Of a DNA stretch of 64,000 bases, positions 1 through 8,272 are shown piece by piece. The stretch spans positions 62,001-126,000 of the forward strand of contig NZ_JBNXUN010000003.1 in the NCBI RefSeq assembly GCF_050563525.1, written 5' to 3'. The DNA comes from Falsiroseomonas sp050563525 (GTDB lineage Bacteria > Pseudomonadota > Alphaproteobacteria > Acetobacterales > Acetobacteraceae). Position numbers and translations under genes: made by a program. The notes under the pieces were generated by a model that saw only the letters and a list, made by a program, of their open reading frames with translations, was not told the origin of the DNA and did no database searches. Positions within the stretch are counted from its first letter, which is position 1, and the number at the start of each line of letters is the position of its first letter.

Positions 1-14
1 GGGGAAACGCGGAG

Positions 15-959
15 ATGGACAAGCCGGGGCTGCTGGTGGTGGGCGAATTGCCCGAATGGGATTTTTCCGAGCTGTCCCAGCGCTTCACCTTGCACCATTA
101 CTGGCGGGCGGCGGACAAGGCCGCGATGCTGGCCGAGCATGCCGGCAGTATCGTCGCGATCTCCACCAAGGGCGAGATCGGCGCCGACGCCGCGCTGATG
201 GATGCGCTGCCACTCACGAAGATCATCGCCTGCTACGGCGTCGGCGTGGACGCCATCGACCTGGAGGCGGCGCGCGCCCGCGGCATCCGCGTGACCAACA
301 CGCCGGACGTGCTGACCGAGGAGGTGGCCGACATGGCCATGCTGCTGCTGCTGGCGGCGGCGCGGCAGGTGAAGCTGGGCGATGCCTGGGTGCGCGACGG
401 GTCCTGGGTGGCGAAGGGGCCGATGCCACTGACCACACGGGTCTGGGGCAAGCGGATCGGCATCGTCGGCATGGGACGAATCGGGCGGGCCATCGCCAGG
501 CGGGCGGCGGCTTTCGGGATGCCGGTGTCCTACAGCGGGCGCGCGCCGCAGCCCGCCCTGCCCTACACCCACTACCCGACGCCGGCCGCCCTGGCGCCAC
601 ATGTGGACATCCTGTGCGTCTCGGCGGCCGGCGGTGCCGCGACGCGCGGATTGGTGGACCGCGCGGCGATCGAGGCACTCAATCCGGGCGTGATCTTCGT
701 CAACGTCTCGCGCGGCACCGTGGTGGACGAGGCGGCGTTGCTGGAGGCGTTGCGCAGTGGTCGGATCGCGGCCGCGGGCCTCGACGTGTTCCTGAACGAG
801 CCGGAGATCGACCCGGAATTTCTGCGCCTGCCCAACCTCGTCCTACAGCCACACGCGGCCAGCGGCACGGTAGAGACCCGCCGCGATATGGGCCGCCTGA
901 TGCGGGAGAATCTGGAGGCGCAGATCGATGGGCGCCCCTTATTGACGCCCATCGTCTGA
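15..959 (+). CDS. D-2-hydroxyacid dehydrogenase (NAD(P)-dependent)
   Basis: A 314-residue protein with the full layout of the D-isomer 2-hydroxyacid dehydrogenase family. The Rossmann glycine motif GMGRIG lies at about 152-157. The catalytic trio is Arg233 (in NVSRGTVVDE), Glu262 (in NEPEID) and His280 (in QPHAASG). The family reduces 2-keto acids such as glyoxylate or hydroxypyruvate with NADH or NADPH in the cytoplasm; the exact substrate cannot be read from the sequence. The ATG follows a purine-rich GCGGAG only 14 bases into the window, so any upstream operon partner is not visible. It is convergent with the osmC-like gene, with only 3 bases between their ends. Confidence 0.93.
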   Translation: MDKPGLLVVGELPEWDFSELSQRFTLHHYWRAADKAAMLAEHAGSIVAISTKGEIGADAALMDALPLTKIIACYGVGVDAIDLEAARARGIRVTNTPDVLTEEVADMAMLLLLAAARQVKLGDAWVRDGSWVAKGPMPLTTRVWGKRIGIVGMGRIGRAIARRAAAFGMPVSYSGRAPQPALPYTHYPTPAALAPHVDILCVSAAGGAATRGLVDRAAIEALNPGVIFVNVSRGTVVDEAALLEALRSGRIAAAGLDVFLNEPEIDPEFLRLPNLVLQPHAASGTVETRRDMGRLMRENLEAQIDGRPLLTPIV

Positions 960-962
960 GGA

Positions 963-1397
963 TCAGGCCTCGAGCGTCGCGTCCAGCGTGATCTCGGCGT
1001 TCAGCACCTTGGAGACCGGGCAGTTCGCCTTCGCGGTCTCGGCCAGCTTGCGGAAGGTCGCCTCGTCGCAGCCAGGCACCTTGGCCTTCAGGGTCAGGGC
1101 AACCCGGGAAATCTTCCAGCCGCCCTCGACCTGGTCCATGCCGACCTTGGCGGAGGTGTCCATGCGCTCCGCCGTCAGGTTCGCGCCAGCGAGCTGGAAG
1201 GCCAGGGCCATGGTGAAGCAGCCGGCATGCGCGGCGGCAATCAGCTCCTCCGGATTGGTGCCGCGGCCGTCGCCGAAGCGGGCGTTGAAGCCGTAAGGGG
1301 CTTCCTTGAGTACGCCGGATTGCGTGGAGACGCTGCCGGTGCCGTCCTTGCCGCCGCCCTGCCAATGCGCCGAGCCGCTGCGGGAAATGCTGGCCAT
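963..1397 (-). CDS. OsmC family peroxiredoxin
   Basis: A 144-residue OsmC/Ohr-superfamily protein, the usual size for the OsmC branch. The two redox cysteines are present: Cys60 in AAHAGCFTM (peroxidatic) and Cys126 in ANCPVSK (resolving). The N-terminus (SGSAHWQGGGKDG) and the GTNPEELIAAAHAG segment are typical of OsmC proper rather than Ohr. The family reduces organic hydroperoxides with thiol reductants and is often induced by osmotic or stationary-phase stress. It diverges from the RraA-like gene across 124 bases that must hold both promoters. Function is assigned by family; regulation is not visible. Confidence 0.93.
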   Translation of the reverse strand: MASISRSGSAHWQGGGKDGTGSVSTQSGVLKEAPYGFNARFGDGRGTNPEELIAAAHAGCFTMALAFQLAGANLTAERMDTSAKVGMDQVEGGWKISRVALTLKAKVPGCDEATFRKLAETAKANCPVSKVLNAEITLDATLEA

Positions 1398-1521
1398 GCC
1401 TTGGACCCTCTCTCAGTTGCGGCCGGGAGATGGGGGGCGGGCGGCCCGGTTTCCATGCCCGTATTGCCGCGGCGTCCCGTCGCCTGTAGGCGAGGGGAAA
1501 GACATTCCGGAGTGAGCGTCC

Positions 1522-2196
1522 ATGCCCGTCGGCTTCCGCATCCTGCCCCGCACCCGCGCCGTCTCGCCCGAGCTGGTGGAGCGTTTCCGCAAGCTGCCGG
1601 TGGCCAACGTCTCCGACAGCATGTCGCGCATCTTCGCCGCCGGCCCAACGTTGCGGCCGATGCATTCCGGCGCCGTCATGGCCGGGCCAGCCTTCACCGT
1701 GCGGACCCGGCCGGGCGACAACCTGATGGTGCACAAGGCGATCGACATCGCCGCCCCCGGCGACGTGGTGGTGGTGGATGCCGGCGGCGACCTGACCAAC
1801 GCCATCATCGGCGAGTTGATGCTGGCGCAGATGGTGCGCCGCAAGCTGGGCGGCATCGTCATCAACGGCGCCATCCGCGACAGCGGCGCGCTGGCGAAGC
1901 AGCCCTTTCCGGTGTTCGCCGCCGGCATCACGCACCGTGGCCCCTACAAGGACGGCCCGGGCGAGATCAACGTGCCGATCTCCATGGGCGGGCTTGTGAT
2001 CGAGCCTGGCGACATGATCCTGGGCGACGAGGATGGCTTCGTCTCCATCGCCTATGCCGATGCCGAAACGGTCTGCAAGGCGACCGAGGCGAAGCATGCC
2101 GCCGAGACGAAGCAGATGGCCGAGATTGAGGCCGGCACCATCGACCGGGCCTGGGTCGATGCGACGCTGAGGAAGCTCGGCTGCGAAGGCGTCTGA
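1522..2196 (+). CDS. RraA-like / 4-hydroxy-4-methyl-2-oxoglutarate aldolase family protein
   Basis: A 224-residue member of the RraA/HMG aldolase fold (RraA-like, formerly MenG-like). Supporting segments are the N-terminal VANVSDSM, the GDVVVVDAGGD strand-turn and the GGIVINGAIRDSGAL motif, which carries the conserved Arg-Asp used for metal and substrate binding in the aldolase members. Such proteins cleave 4-hydroxy-4-methyl-2-oxoglutarate or decarboxylate oxaloacetate; RNase E inhibition (true RraA) is less likely here. GGAG lies 9 bases before the ATG. The stop is one base from the next ATG, so it is probably co-transcribed with the BciB-like and TtuC-like genes. Confidence 0.88.
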   Translation: MPVGFRILPRTRAVSPELVERFRKLPVANVSDSMSRIFAAGPTLRPMHSGAVMAGPAFTVRTRPGDNLMVHKAIDIAAPGDVVVVDAGGDLTNAIIGELMLAQMVRRKLGGIVINGAIRDSGALAKQPFPVFAAGITHRGPYKDGPGEINVPISMGGLVIEPGDMILGDEDGFVSIAYADAETVCKATEAKHAAETKQMAEIEAGTIDRAWVDATLRKLGCEGV

Positions 2197-2197
2197 C

Positions 2198-3400
2198 ATG
2201 ATCACGGCGCCGGCGCTGCCCCCGGCGGCGCCGCGCAGCCTCTGCACGGATTGCGGCGTCTCCCGCATGGCGGATGCCAAGGCCTGTGGACGCGCCTGCC
2301 AGTTCATCCAGCCGGACTACCCGCGGCTGGAAGCCCAGGTGCATGGCCGCGCCCGCGACCCGGCGCGGCCGGACGAGCTGCATTTCGGGCCGTTCCGCCA
2401 GATGCTGCGCGCCCGCCTCGCCGCACCGCGCCCGGGCGCGCAATGGACCGGCATCACCACCAGGCTGGCGGAGCGGCTGCTGGAGACCGGCGCGGTCGAT
2501 GCCGTGCTGACAATGGCGCCGGACCCTGCGGATTCCTGGCGTCCGGTCCCGGTGCTGGTGACGCGGCCCGAGGACATGGCGGGCTGCCGCGGCATGCGCA
2601 TGGGCTACGCGCCACTGCTGGCGCTGCTTGAGCCGGCGCGTGCCGCCGGCCACCGACGCCTGGCGATCATCGGCATCCCCTGCCAGGTCTATGCGCTGCG
2701 GGCGCTGGAAGCGGAGCTGGGATTCGAGCGGCTCTACGTCATCGGCACGCCCTGTTCCGACAACACCACCACCGAGAACTTTCATCAGTTCCTTGCGCTG
2801 CTGTCGGAGCAGCCGGAGACCATCACCTATCTGGAATTCCGCGCCGACTATCATGTCGAGCTGCGCTTCGCCGATGGCCGCATCCGGGAAATCCCGTTCC
2901 TGCAACTGCCGATCAGCCAGTTGCCGGGCGATTTCTTCCCCCTCACCTGCCGCACCTGCGTCGACTACACCAACGTCCTGGCCGACATCACCGTCGGCTA
3001 CATGGCCGGCGGGGGCGACCAATGGCTGCTGGTGCGCAACGCCCGCGGTGAGGAACTTCTGAAGCTTCTGGGCGAGGAGGTCGTGACCAGCGCGCCGGGA
3101 AGCGCCGGCAAGCGGGCCGGGCCGGTGAAGGGTTTTCTGACCAACACGGAACGCGCCGCCGGCGGGCTGCCTTTGCGGCGGATGCCGAATTTCCTGCGCG
3201 GCATCGTCGGCTGGCTGATGCCGCGCATCGGTCCGCGTGGGCTGGAATTCGGCCGCGCCCGGGTGGAGATGAAGGCGGTGGAAACCGTGCTGCATCTGCG
3301 CCGCAGCCTTCCGGCCCGCGTCAAGAACATGGTCCCGGCGCATGTCTGGTCGCTCGTCGCGCCCTATGGCATCACGCCGCGGGACGACGAGAAACGGTAG
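2198..3400 (+). CDS. bciB: FrhB-family iron-sulfur flavoprotein, BciB-like divinyl (proto)chlorophyllide 8-vinyl reductase
   Basis: A 400-residue protein of the F420-hydrogenase beta-subunit (FrhB) superfamily. It matches the BciB branch by several features: N-terminal cysteines at 16, 19, 30 and 34, a GAQWTGI segment, IGIPCQVYALRAL, IGTPCSDN, a TCRTCVDYTN...VGYM segment and a late IGPRGLEFGR motif. BciB proteins are Fe-S/FAD enzymes that reduce the 8-vinyl group of divinyl (bacterio)chlorophyll precursors using reduced ferredoxin. No other pigment gene is in the window; the neighbours are an RraA-like and a TtuC-like gene. Family recall rather than a database search supports the bciB assignment, and a generic FrhB-type reductase remains possible. 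Confidence 0.68.
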   Translation: MITAPALPPAAPRSLCTDCGVSRMADAKACGRACQFIQPDYPRLEAQVHGRARDPARPDELHFGPFRQMLRARLAAPRPGAQWTGITTRLAERLLETGAVDAVLTMAPDPADSWRPVPVLVTRPEDMAGCRGMRMGYAPLLALLEPARAAGHRRLAIIGIPCQVYALRALEAELGFERLYVIGTPCSDNTTTENFHQFLALLSEQPETITYLEFRADYHVELRFADGRIREIPFLQLPISQLPGDFFPLTCRTCVDYTNVLADITVGYMAGGGDQWLLVRNARGEELLKLLGEEVVTSAPGSAGKRAGPVKGFLTNTERAAGGLPLRRMPNFLRGIVGWLMPRIGPRGLEFGRARVEMKAVETVLHLRRSLPARVKNMVPAHVWSLVAPYGITPRDDEKR

Positions 3401-3413
3401 CGGGGAACGGCGC

Positions 3414-4490
3414 ATGCGTAGGCACAGGATCGCGGCCATCGGCGGCGACGGCATCGGGCCGGAAGTGGTGGCCGCGGGCCTCCGCGTGCTGGAGACGACG
3501 GCGGAGGTCGATGGCGGCTTCAGCTTCGACGTCCGCAGCTTCGACTGGGGCAGCGACCACTATCGCCGCACCGGCCGGATGATGCCGGATGACGGGCTGG
3601 CGCAGCTCGCCCCCTTCGATGCCATCTTCTTCGGCGCCGTCGGCGATAAGGAGATCCCGGACCACATCACGCTGTGGGAATTGCGGCTGGCGATCTGCCA
3701 GGGCTTCGACCAATACGCCAATGTGCGCCCGACGAAACTGCTGCCCGGCATCGTCGGCCCGCTGAAGGACGAGTTGGGCCGCGCCATCGACTGGGTGATC
3801 GTGCGCGAGAACTCCGAGGGAGAATATGCCGGCGTCGGCGGCCGCGCGCATCGCGGGCTGCCGCTGGAAGTCGGCATGGATGTCGCGGTTTTCACCCGCG
3901 CCGGCGTCGAGCGCATCGCCCGCTTCGCCTGCGATCTGGCGATGACGCGGCCACGGAAGAAGCTGACGGTGGTGACGAAGTCGAACGCGCAGCGGCACGG
4001 GCTGGTGCTGTGGGACGAGGTCTGCGCGGGCGTCACCGCGCAGTATCCGGAACTCGAGGTCGACAAGATGCTGGTCGACGCGATGGCGGCGCGCATGGTG
4101 GTGAAGCCGGGCAGCGTGGACACCGTGCTGGCGACCAACCTGCATGCCGATATCCTGTCCGATCTCGCCTCCGCCTGTGCCGGCTCGCTCGGAATTGGCG
4201 CGACTGCCAATCTTGATCCGTCGCGCAAGAATCCGTCGATGTTCGAGCCGATCCATGGCTCGGCCTTCGATATCGTCGGCAAGGGTGTGGCCAACCCGCT
4301 CGGGTCGTTTTGGACCGGAGCGATGATGCTGGAGCATCTGGGTGAACCGGCGGCGGCGCAGCGGCTGATGGCTGCCGTCGCCAGCGTCACCGCGAAGGGG
4401 GAGGCGCTGACGCCCGATCTTGGCGGGCGCTCGACCACGCACCAGACGACGGAGGCGGTGATCGCGGCACTACGCGGAGTCAATGCCTAA
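3414..4490 (+). CDS. ttuC: Tartrate dehydrogenase / isopropylmalate dehydrogenase-type decarboxylating dehydrogenase (TtuC-like)
   Basis: A 358-residue beta-decarboxylating dehydrogenase. The N-terminus (AAIGGDGIGPEV) is the canonical start. WELRLAICQGFDQYANVRPT is characteristic of the tartrate/D-malate dehydrogenase branch (TtuC/DmlA). ENSEGEYAGVGG and NLHADILSDLASA carry substrate- and metal-binding residues, and FEPIHGSAFDIVGKG is the cofactor-binding end. It oxidatively decarboxylates tartrate or D-malate with NAD+. An in-frame start at 3342 would overlap the preceding gene; ATG 3414, behind GGGGAACG, gives the normal N-terminus. It closes the RraA-like / BciB-like run. Substrate choice between D-malate, tartrate and 3-isopropylmalate is not certain. 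Confidence 0.9.
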   Translation: MRRHRIAAIGGDGIGPEVVAAGLRVLETTAEVDGGFSFDVRSFDWGSDHYRRTGRMMPDDGLAQLAPFDAIFFGAVGDKEIPDHITLWELRLAICQGFDQYANVRPTKLLPGIVGPLKDELGRAIDWVIVRENSEGEYAGVGGRAHRGLPLEVGMDVAVFTRAGVERIARFACDLAMTRPRKKLTVVTKSNAQRHGLVLWDEVCAGVTAQYPELEVDKMLVDAMAARMVVKPGSVDTVLATNLHADILSDLASACAGSLGIGATANLDPSRKNPSMFEPIHGSAFDIVGKGVANPLGSFWTGAMMLEHLGEPAAAQRLMAAVASVTAKGEALTPDLGGRSTTHQTTEAVIAALRGVNA

Positions 4491-4536
4491 GGCCGGACCG
4501 GCCTGGCTTCTGGCATGAGTCGTGCATCTGCCCATG

Positions 4537-4554
4537 CCGGCCGGTGGCGGCCGG
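4537..4554. terminator. Candidate bidirectional hairpin
   Basis: A perfect 6-bp stem (CCGGCC / GGCCGG) with a 6-base loop lies between the convergent ttuC-like gene and the small unknown gene that ends at 4558. It has no T-tract, so it is only a plausible terminator. Confidence 0.3.
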
Positions 4555-4557
4555 GCT

Positions 4558-4881
4558 TCAGGCGATCGGCTGCGGCATTTGCGGGCCCGGAGGGCTGATG
4601 CTCGGAACCTCCGGATATTGGCCCGGTTGAGGCAGGTCGGGTCCGGGGGTTGGGGTGGGTGGCGCCTCCGGGGGGTTCGGCATGGTGTCGGGACTGGGCG
4701 GCGGCAGTTCCCGTTCCGGGCTCGGCGGGTTGACCGGCGGCAAACCAGGCAGTTCGGGCGGGGGCGGGTCGGACAGGTTGGGGTTCATGCGGACATCAAC
4801 GCGCGCGGTGGCCACGCGTTCAACACCCACGCGTTCCGTAGTAGATCGGGGTGGCGGATCAGCGTGCGGAGCGGACGACAC
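4558..4881 (-). CDS. Small proline-rich hypothetical protein
   Basis: A 107-residue reading frame from GTG. About the last 75 residues are dominated by proline, with glutamate, glycine and serine, and contain no recognisable domain. It overlaps the end of the upstream same-strand gene by 23 bases in another frame, which suggests co-translation if real. There is no clear ribosome binding site; an internal ATG at 4788 would give a 76-residue form. Low-complexity proline in G+C-rich DNA can arise by chance, so its reality depends on conservation. I do not recognise a function. Confidence 0.4.
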   Translation of the reverse strand: MSSAPHADPPPRSTTERVGVERVATARVDVRMNPNLSDPPPPELPGLPPVNPPSPERELPPPSPDTMPNPPEAPPTPTPGPDLPQPGQYPEVPSISPPGPQMPQPIA

Positions 4882-5191
4882 CCGAATCGGCAGCGCGGCA
4901 ATCCTGACGCATCGCCATCAGGCGCTGCGCCTCCGCTTGGTTGCCGATGCGGATCTGGATGCCGGCGCCCTCCTCAAGCTCCAGGTTGTAGCCGGCGCAG
5001 GTGTCGGCCGCGGCACGCCGGGCGGGCATGGCGACGGCATGTGGGACCGCGGTGGCGGAGGCCGAAGACAAGGCCCGGAAAGCCGCGGCGGTTCCCGGCT
5101 CCGGCGGCCGCTGGCTGATGACGATGGCGCCCGCGACGACGAACAGCAACACCAACACGCCCGCGCCGATCAACAGGTTCTGCCGCGTCAT
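4859..5191 (-). CDS. Small membrane-anchored hypothetical protein
   Basis: A 110-residue protein. It starts MTRQNLLIGAGVLVLL, giving one N-terminal membrane helix (about 5-25) with a short positive cytoplasmic tip, so the rest should lie in the periplasm. Two cysteines sit at about 66 and 97, flanking a segment YNLELEEGAGIQIRIGNQAEAQRL, consistent with a small disulfide-bonded exported domain. The ATG follows GAGG at good spacing; a longer start at 5212 has no such site. I do not recognise a family. It is followed by the overlapping proline-rich frame. Confidence 0.62.
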   Translation of the reverse strand: MTRQNLLIGAGVLVLLFVVAGAIVISQRPPEPGTAAAFRALSSASATAVPHAVAMPARRAAADTCAGYNLELEEGAGIQIRIGNQAEAQRLMAMRQDCRAADSGVVRSAR

Positions 5192-5447
5192 CGCCTCTTT
5201 CCCCTGATGCAACCCGGAAGCCTAAACGCCAGGCGCCAGCCAAAAGTCAAGAACCATCTGCGGATTTCGACAAAATTGCCAAAATGCCTATATTTTTGAG
5301 CAAAGCGCCTTGGGCGTCGCGTCTTACATCTTAACCATGACGCGAAATTCCCGCGCGATCTTCGCCCGGTACGCCTTTTCTCGCAGTTGCACATAAGGGC
5401 AAGACCAGGAATATGCTCTTCGGGCGACCGGATGAAACGAGCTGTAC
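5192..5447. promoter_or_regulatory. A+T-richer divergent intergenic region
   Basis: This stretch separates the leftward small membrane gene from the rightward polysaccharide-cluster methyltransferase. Around 5240-5335 it is clearly richer in A and T than the flanking coding DNA (for example AAAATTGCC and TATATTTTTGAG), as expected of a promoter region. I could not settle on a -35/-10 pair with correct spacing, and no ORF here looks real. Confidence 0.4.
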
Positions 5448-7247
5448 ATGAACTCGACGACGTTCATCGCGGCCAGCAATGGGAAATGTGCAGTGAACCT
5501 CAGTTGGACTGGTGGCCCCTCTGGCGAAGCCACATGCCCGTCCTGCGACACAAGCAGCCAGCACGCCATCGTCCTGTCCGTCTGCGGCGGCAGCCATGAC
5601 GGCATGCGTCTCCTGCAGTGTTCCAACTGCAGTGCGACGCATTTCGACCCGATGCCGCATCCCGACTATGGCGACCAGCCGGCCGGCGGACCGGAAGCCC
5701 TGGCCTTTTACCTGCAGCAGGGCGCCGGCATCTGGAGCATTGCCGCCAATGTCCTGCTCCTGGACCTGCCCGGCCCGCGTCGCATGCTCGAGATCGGGTG
5801 TGGATTCGGGTTCGGCCTGGATGTCGCGCGGCGTGCGCGGGGGTGGGAAGTGCAGGGCTTCGACCCCTCCCCCATCGCGGCCGCCGGCGCGGCACAACTC
5901 AACCTGCCGATCGCGAACCGCTACTTCACGGCCGAACAAGGCGAGGTCGCGGCCTATGATGCGGTGGCGTGCTCTGAGGTGATCGAGCACCTGTTCCACC
6001 CGGTGGAGATCCTGCGCCTGCTGCGGTCCGCGTTGCGGCCAGGCGGCGTGCTGGTGCTGACCACGCCGAATGCCGGCGCCATCACGCCCGAGACGACGCC
6101 GGGCATCCTGGTGCCGCTGCTGTCGGTTGGCTTCCATACCATCATCCACACCGCCGCCAGCCTGACGCGCGCCCTGCACGCCGCGGGCTTCAGCGAGGTT
6201 TCGGTTGAGGATCGTGGGCCCTCGCTGCTGGCGCACGCCAGCGATTCCGGCAGACCCTGGCGGCAGCCGGACGAGGCTGACCACAGGGCCTATCGCGGTT
6301 ACCTGGAATCCGCCGCGGCCGCCGCGCCCTCGGGCAGCGACCTTCGCCTCGGCCTGCTGGTGCGCGCCTACCGGGCCTGCGTCGCAAGCGGCGAACTTGC
6401 CGCGGCGGATCGGCTGGAGCCGATGGTCCGCGCGGAGGTGACGGGGCGCTTCGGACATCCACCGGAATTGGTGCCGATCGGTGCCCCGGTGTCGCTGGAG
6501 GTGCTCGCGCGCGAACAGCCGCTGTCGCTCGGCCCGCTGCTGCATGCCCAGGCCATGCATCAACGCCTGCGCGGAGTTCCTGCCGCGCAGGTGCAGGACC
6601 TGCTTGGCCAAGCCGCGGCGGCAAGTGAGCGTCTGCGCGCCGCGCTCGCCCGCATCGGCACGGATGATGGCGATGCCGAGGATATCGCCTGGGTCTCCAG
6701 GTCAGAACAGATCCTCGCCGCAGCCGAAGCGGGCATTGCGGCCCCGCCGGGCCGGCTCGACCGTCTCCCCAGGCCACCGGGCGGCCCTGCGGTGTCGCAG
6801 GACCGCATGGCCCTGCTGCGCCGGCGCTGCTTCGTCACGTTGGTCAATGCCGGCAGGCTGGACGAAGCGGCCGAATTCCAGGACGTGGTCGCGGCGGCCG
6901 AGGAGCGCGCGCGCGTTGGCGACATCCTGCTGGATGACGAGATAGACTGCCTTTTCACCGGCGCGGTCCGGGCACTGAACAATCCGCCGGGCGATGCCGC
7001 CGCCACGCTGCGGCTTGCCCGGCTGGCCCGGGAGAGCCTGCTGCGACGGGTACTGGCACAGCCTGGCGCGCGGTCGGCCAGCCTTGCCTGGCCGACCGCA
7101 ACCCTGGAGCACCTGGCGCTGGAGCGGCTTGGATCGGACGCGGAGATGCAGGCCTTCCTCCGCGACGTGCTTCCGGCCCTGCGTGCCAACCCTGCCCTTC
7201 CGCCCGCGCCCGCCGGCTTTGCAGCCGAAGCCGGTGCCAAACCATGA
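5448..7247 (+). CDS. SAM-dependent methyltransferase with N-terminal zinc-ribbon-like motif and long C-terminal extension
   Basis: A 599-residue protein. Cysteines 30/33 (CPSC) and 58/61 (CSNC) form a zinc-ribbon-like N-terminus. A class I methyltransferase domain follows with motif I LEIGCGFGFGLD near 110-121, an acidic post-motif (GFDPSP) and YDAVACSEVIEHLFHP, then LRPGGVLVLTTPN. This arrangement is common in sugar methyltransferases of polysaccharide clusters. The last 300 or so residues are alanine/leucine/arginine-rich, probably helical, and not recognised. The start has only a weak upstream site. Its stop overlaps the next start (ATGA), so the two are translationally coupled. Confidence 0.82.
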   Translation: MNSTTFIAASNGKCAVNLSWTGGPSGEATCPSCDTSSQHAIVLSVCGGSHDGMRLLQCSNCSATHFDPMPHPDYGDQPAGGPEALAFYLQQGAGIWSIAANVLLLDLPGPRRMLEIGCGFGFGLDVARRARGWEVQGFDPSPIAAAGAAQLNLPIANRYFTAEQGEVAAYDAVACSEVIEHLFHPVEILRLLRSALRPGGVLVLTTPNAGAITPETTPGILVPLLSVGFHTIIHTAASLTRALHAAGFSEVSVEDRGPSLLAHASDSGRPWRQPDEADHRAYRGYLESAAAAAPSGSDLRLGLLVRAYRACVASGELAAADRLEPMVRAEVTGRFGHPPELVPIGAPVSLEVLAREQPLSLGPLLHAQAMHQRLRGVPAAQVQDLLGQAAAASERLRAALARIGTDDGDAEDIAWVSRSEQILAAAEAGIAAPPGRLDRLPRPPGGPAVSQDRMALLRRRCFVTLVNAGRLDEAAEFQDVVAAAEERARVGDILLDDEIDCLFTGAVRALNNPPGDAAATLRLARLARESLLRRVLAQPGARSASLAWPTATLEHLALERLGSDAEMQAFLRDVLPALRANPALPPAPAGFAAEAGAKP

Positions 7248-8272
7248 GCCTTCGGGACCGTATCCTGCGCGAGGCCTTCGACGCAGGCTGGTCGGCCCTG
7301 CTCCTAGCAAGGCTGACCGTCGCCAGGACTGTCGCCCATGCCGAGCAATGGCGACGTGCCATTCGCAGTGTGACGCAGGGCACGACGCCGATCGGCCCGC
7401 GGGTGGTGCTGTTCTGCCACTGGGACGGCCGCGGCCGGATTCAGGAGCACACGCGGCGCTACGCCGAAGCCTTGCGGGCGGAGGGCCTCTCGCTCGTCCT
7501 GACGTCAAATGCGGGACAACTGGCCCCCGAGGATGCCAATTGGGCGAATTCGGTCTTCGCGACCATCATCCTGCGGCGCAACGTCGGCTACGATTTCGGC
7601 GCCTGGCGGGACGCGCTGTCGGCCTGCAACCTGCCCCGGCCGGAGACCCAGCAGATCATCCTGGTGAATGACAGCGTCTACGGCCCCTTCCGCCCACTCG
7701 GGCAGGTCCTGCGTCGCATCGAAGCCGCGCCGGAGCCGGTCTGCGGGCTGACCGATAGCTGGCAGCGGCGCTACCACCTGCAATCCTATTTCCTGTCCTT
7801 CCGTCCCGAAGCCTTCCGCAGCCGGGCGTGGTCCACCTTCTGGACCCGGGTCTTGCCCTCCCGGTCGAAGGAGCACGTCGTGGCGTCCTACGAGATCGGG
7901 CTGACCCAGGCCATGCTACGGGAAGGCATCGCCTGTGCGGCGCTCTGGCCCTATGTCGACCTGATCGACCAGGTCCGTCAGGACTGCGGCGCGCGTCGCC
8001 TTTTCGATGACGTCGACGACGTTCGGGCCACGGCGGACCAGTACATCCTGGACGCTGCCAAGAAACGCCAGGCCATGAACCCGACCGCGAACCTCTGGGA
8101 AAAGCTGCTCGACAACGGCTTTCCGTTCCTGAAACGCGAATTGCTGCGCAGCAATCCTTCGCGTGTCAGTGACGTCGCCCGATGGCGCAGCGCGGTGCGC
8201 GCGATCGCCCCGGAGGAGGAGGATGTGGTGCGCCGGGACCTGCGCCTCACCATGCGAAAGCGGACCCCGTGA
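7244..8272 (+). CDS. Rhamnan synthesis protein F (RgpF)-like glycan biosynthesis protein
   Basis: A 342-residue protein with the signature segments of the RgpF family: VVLFCHWDGRGRIQEHTRRY, RRNVGYDFGAWRDAL and IILVNDSVYGP. RgpF-like proteins occur in rhamnan and O-antigen clusters and are considered glycosyltransferase-like. Here it overlaps the preceding methyltransferase by 4 bases, so both probably act on the same glycan. The C-terminal 60 residues are arginine-rich and less conserved-looking. A role in adding deoxyhexose residues is inference from family and context. Confidence 0.82.
   Translation: MSLRDRILREAFDAGWSALLLARLTVARTVAHAEQWRRAIRSVTQGTTPIGPRVVLFCHWDGRGRIQEHTRRYAEALRAEGLSLVLTSNAGQLAPEDANWANSVFATIILRRNVGYDFGAWRDALSACNLPRPETQQIILVNDSVYGPFRPLGQVLRRIEAAPEPVCGLTDSWQRRYHLQSYFLSFRPEAFRSRAWSTFWTRVLPSRSKEHVVASYEIGLTQAMLREGIACAALWPYVDLIDQVRQDCGARRLFDDVDDVRATADQYILDAAKKRQAMNPTANLWEKLLDNGFPFLKRELLRSNPSRVSDVARWRSAVRAIAPEEEDVVRRDLRLTMRKRTP

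Noticed and set aside
2198..3400. Interpretation as an F420-reducing hydrogenase beta subunit
   Set aside because: The superfamily fits but the branch motifs match BciB, and no F420 biosynthesis or hydrogenase genes are nearby.
3342..3413. Longer start for the TtuC-like gene
   Set aside because: The extension overlaps the BciB-like gene and does not resemble the family's N-terminus.
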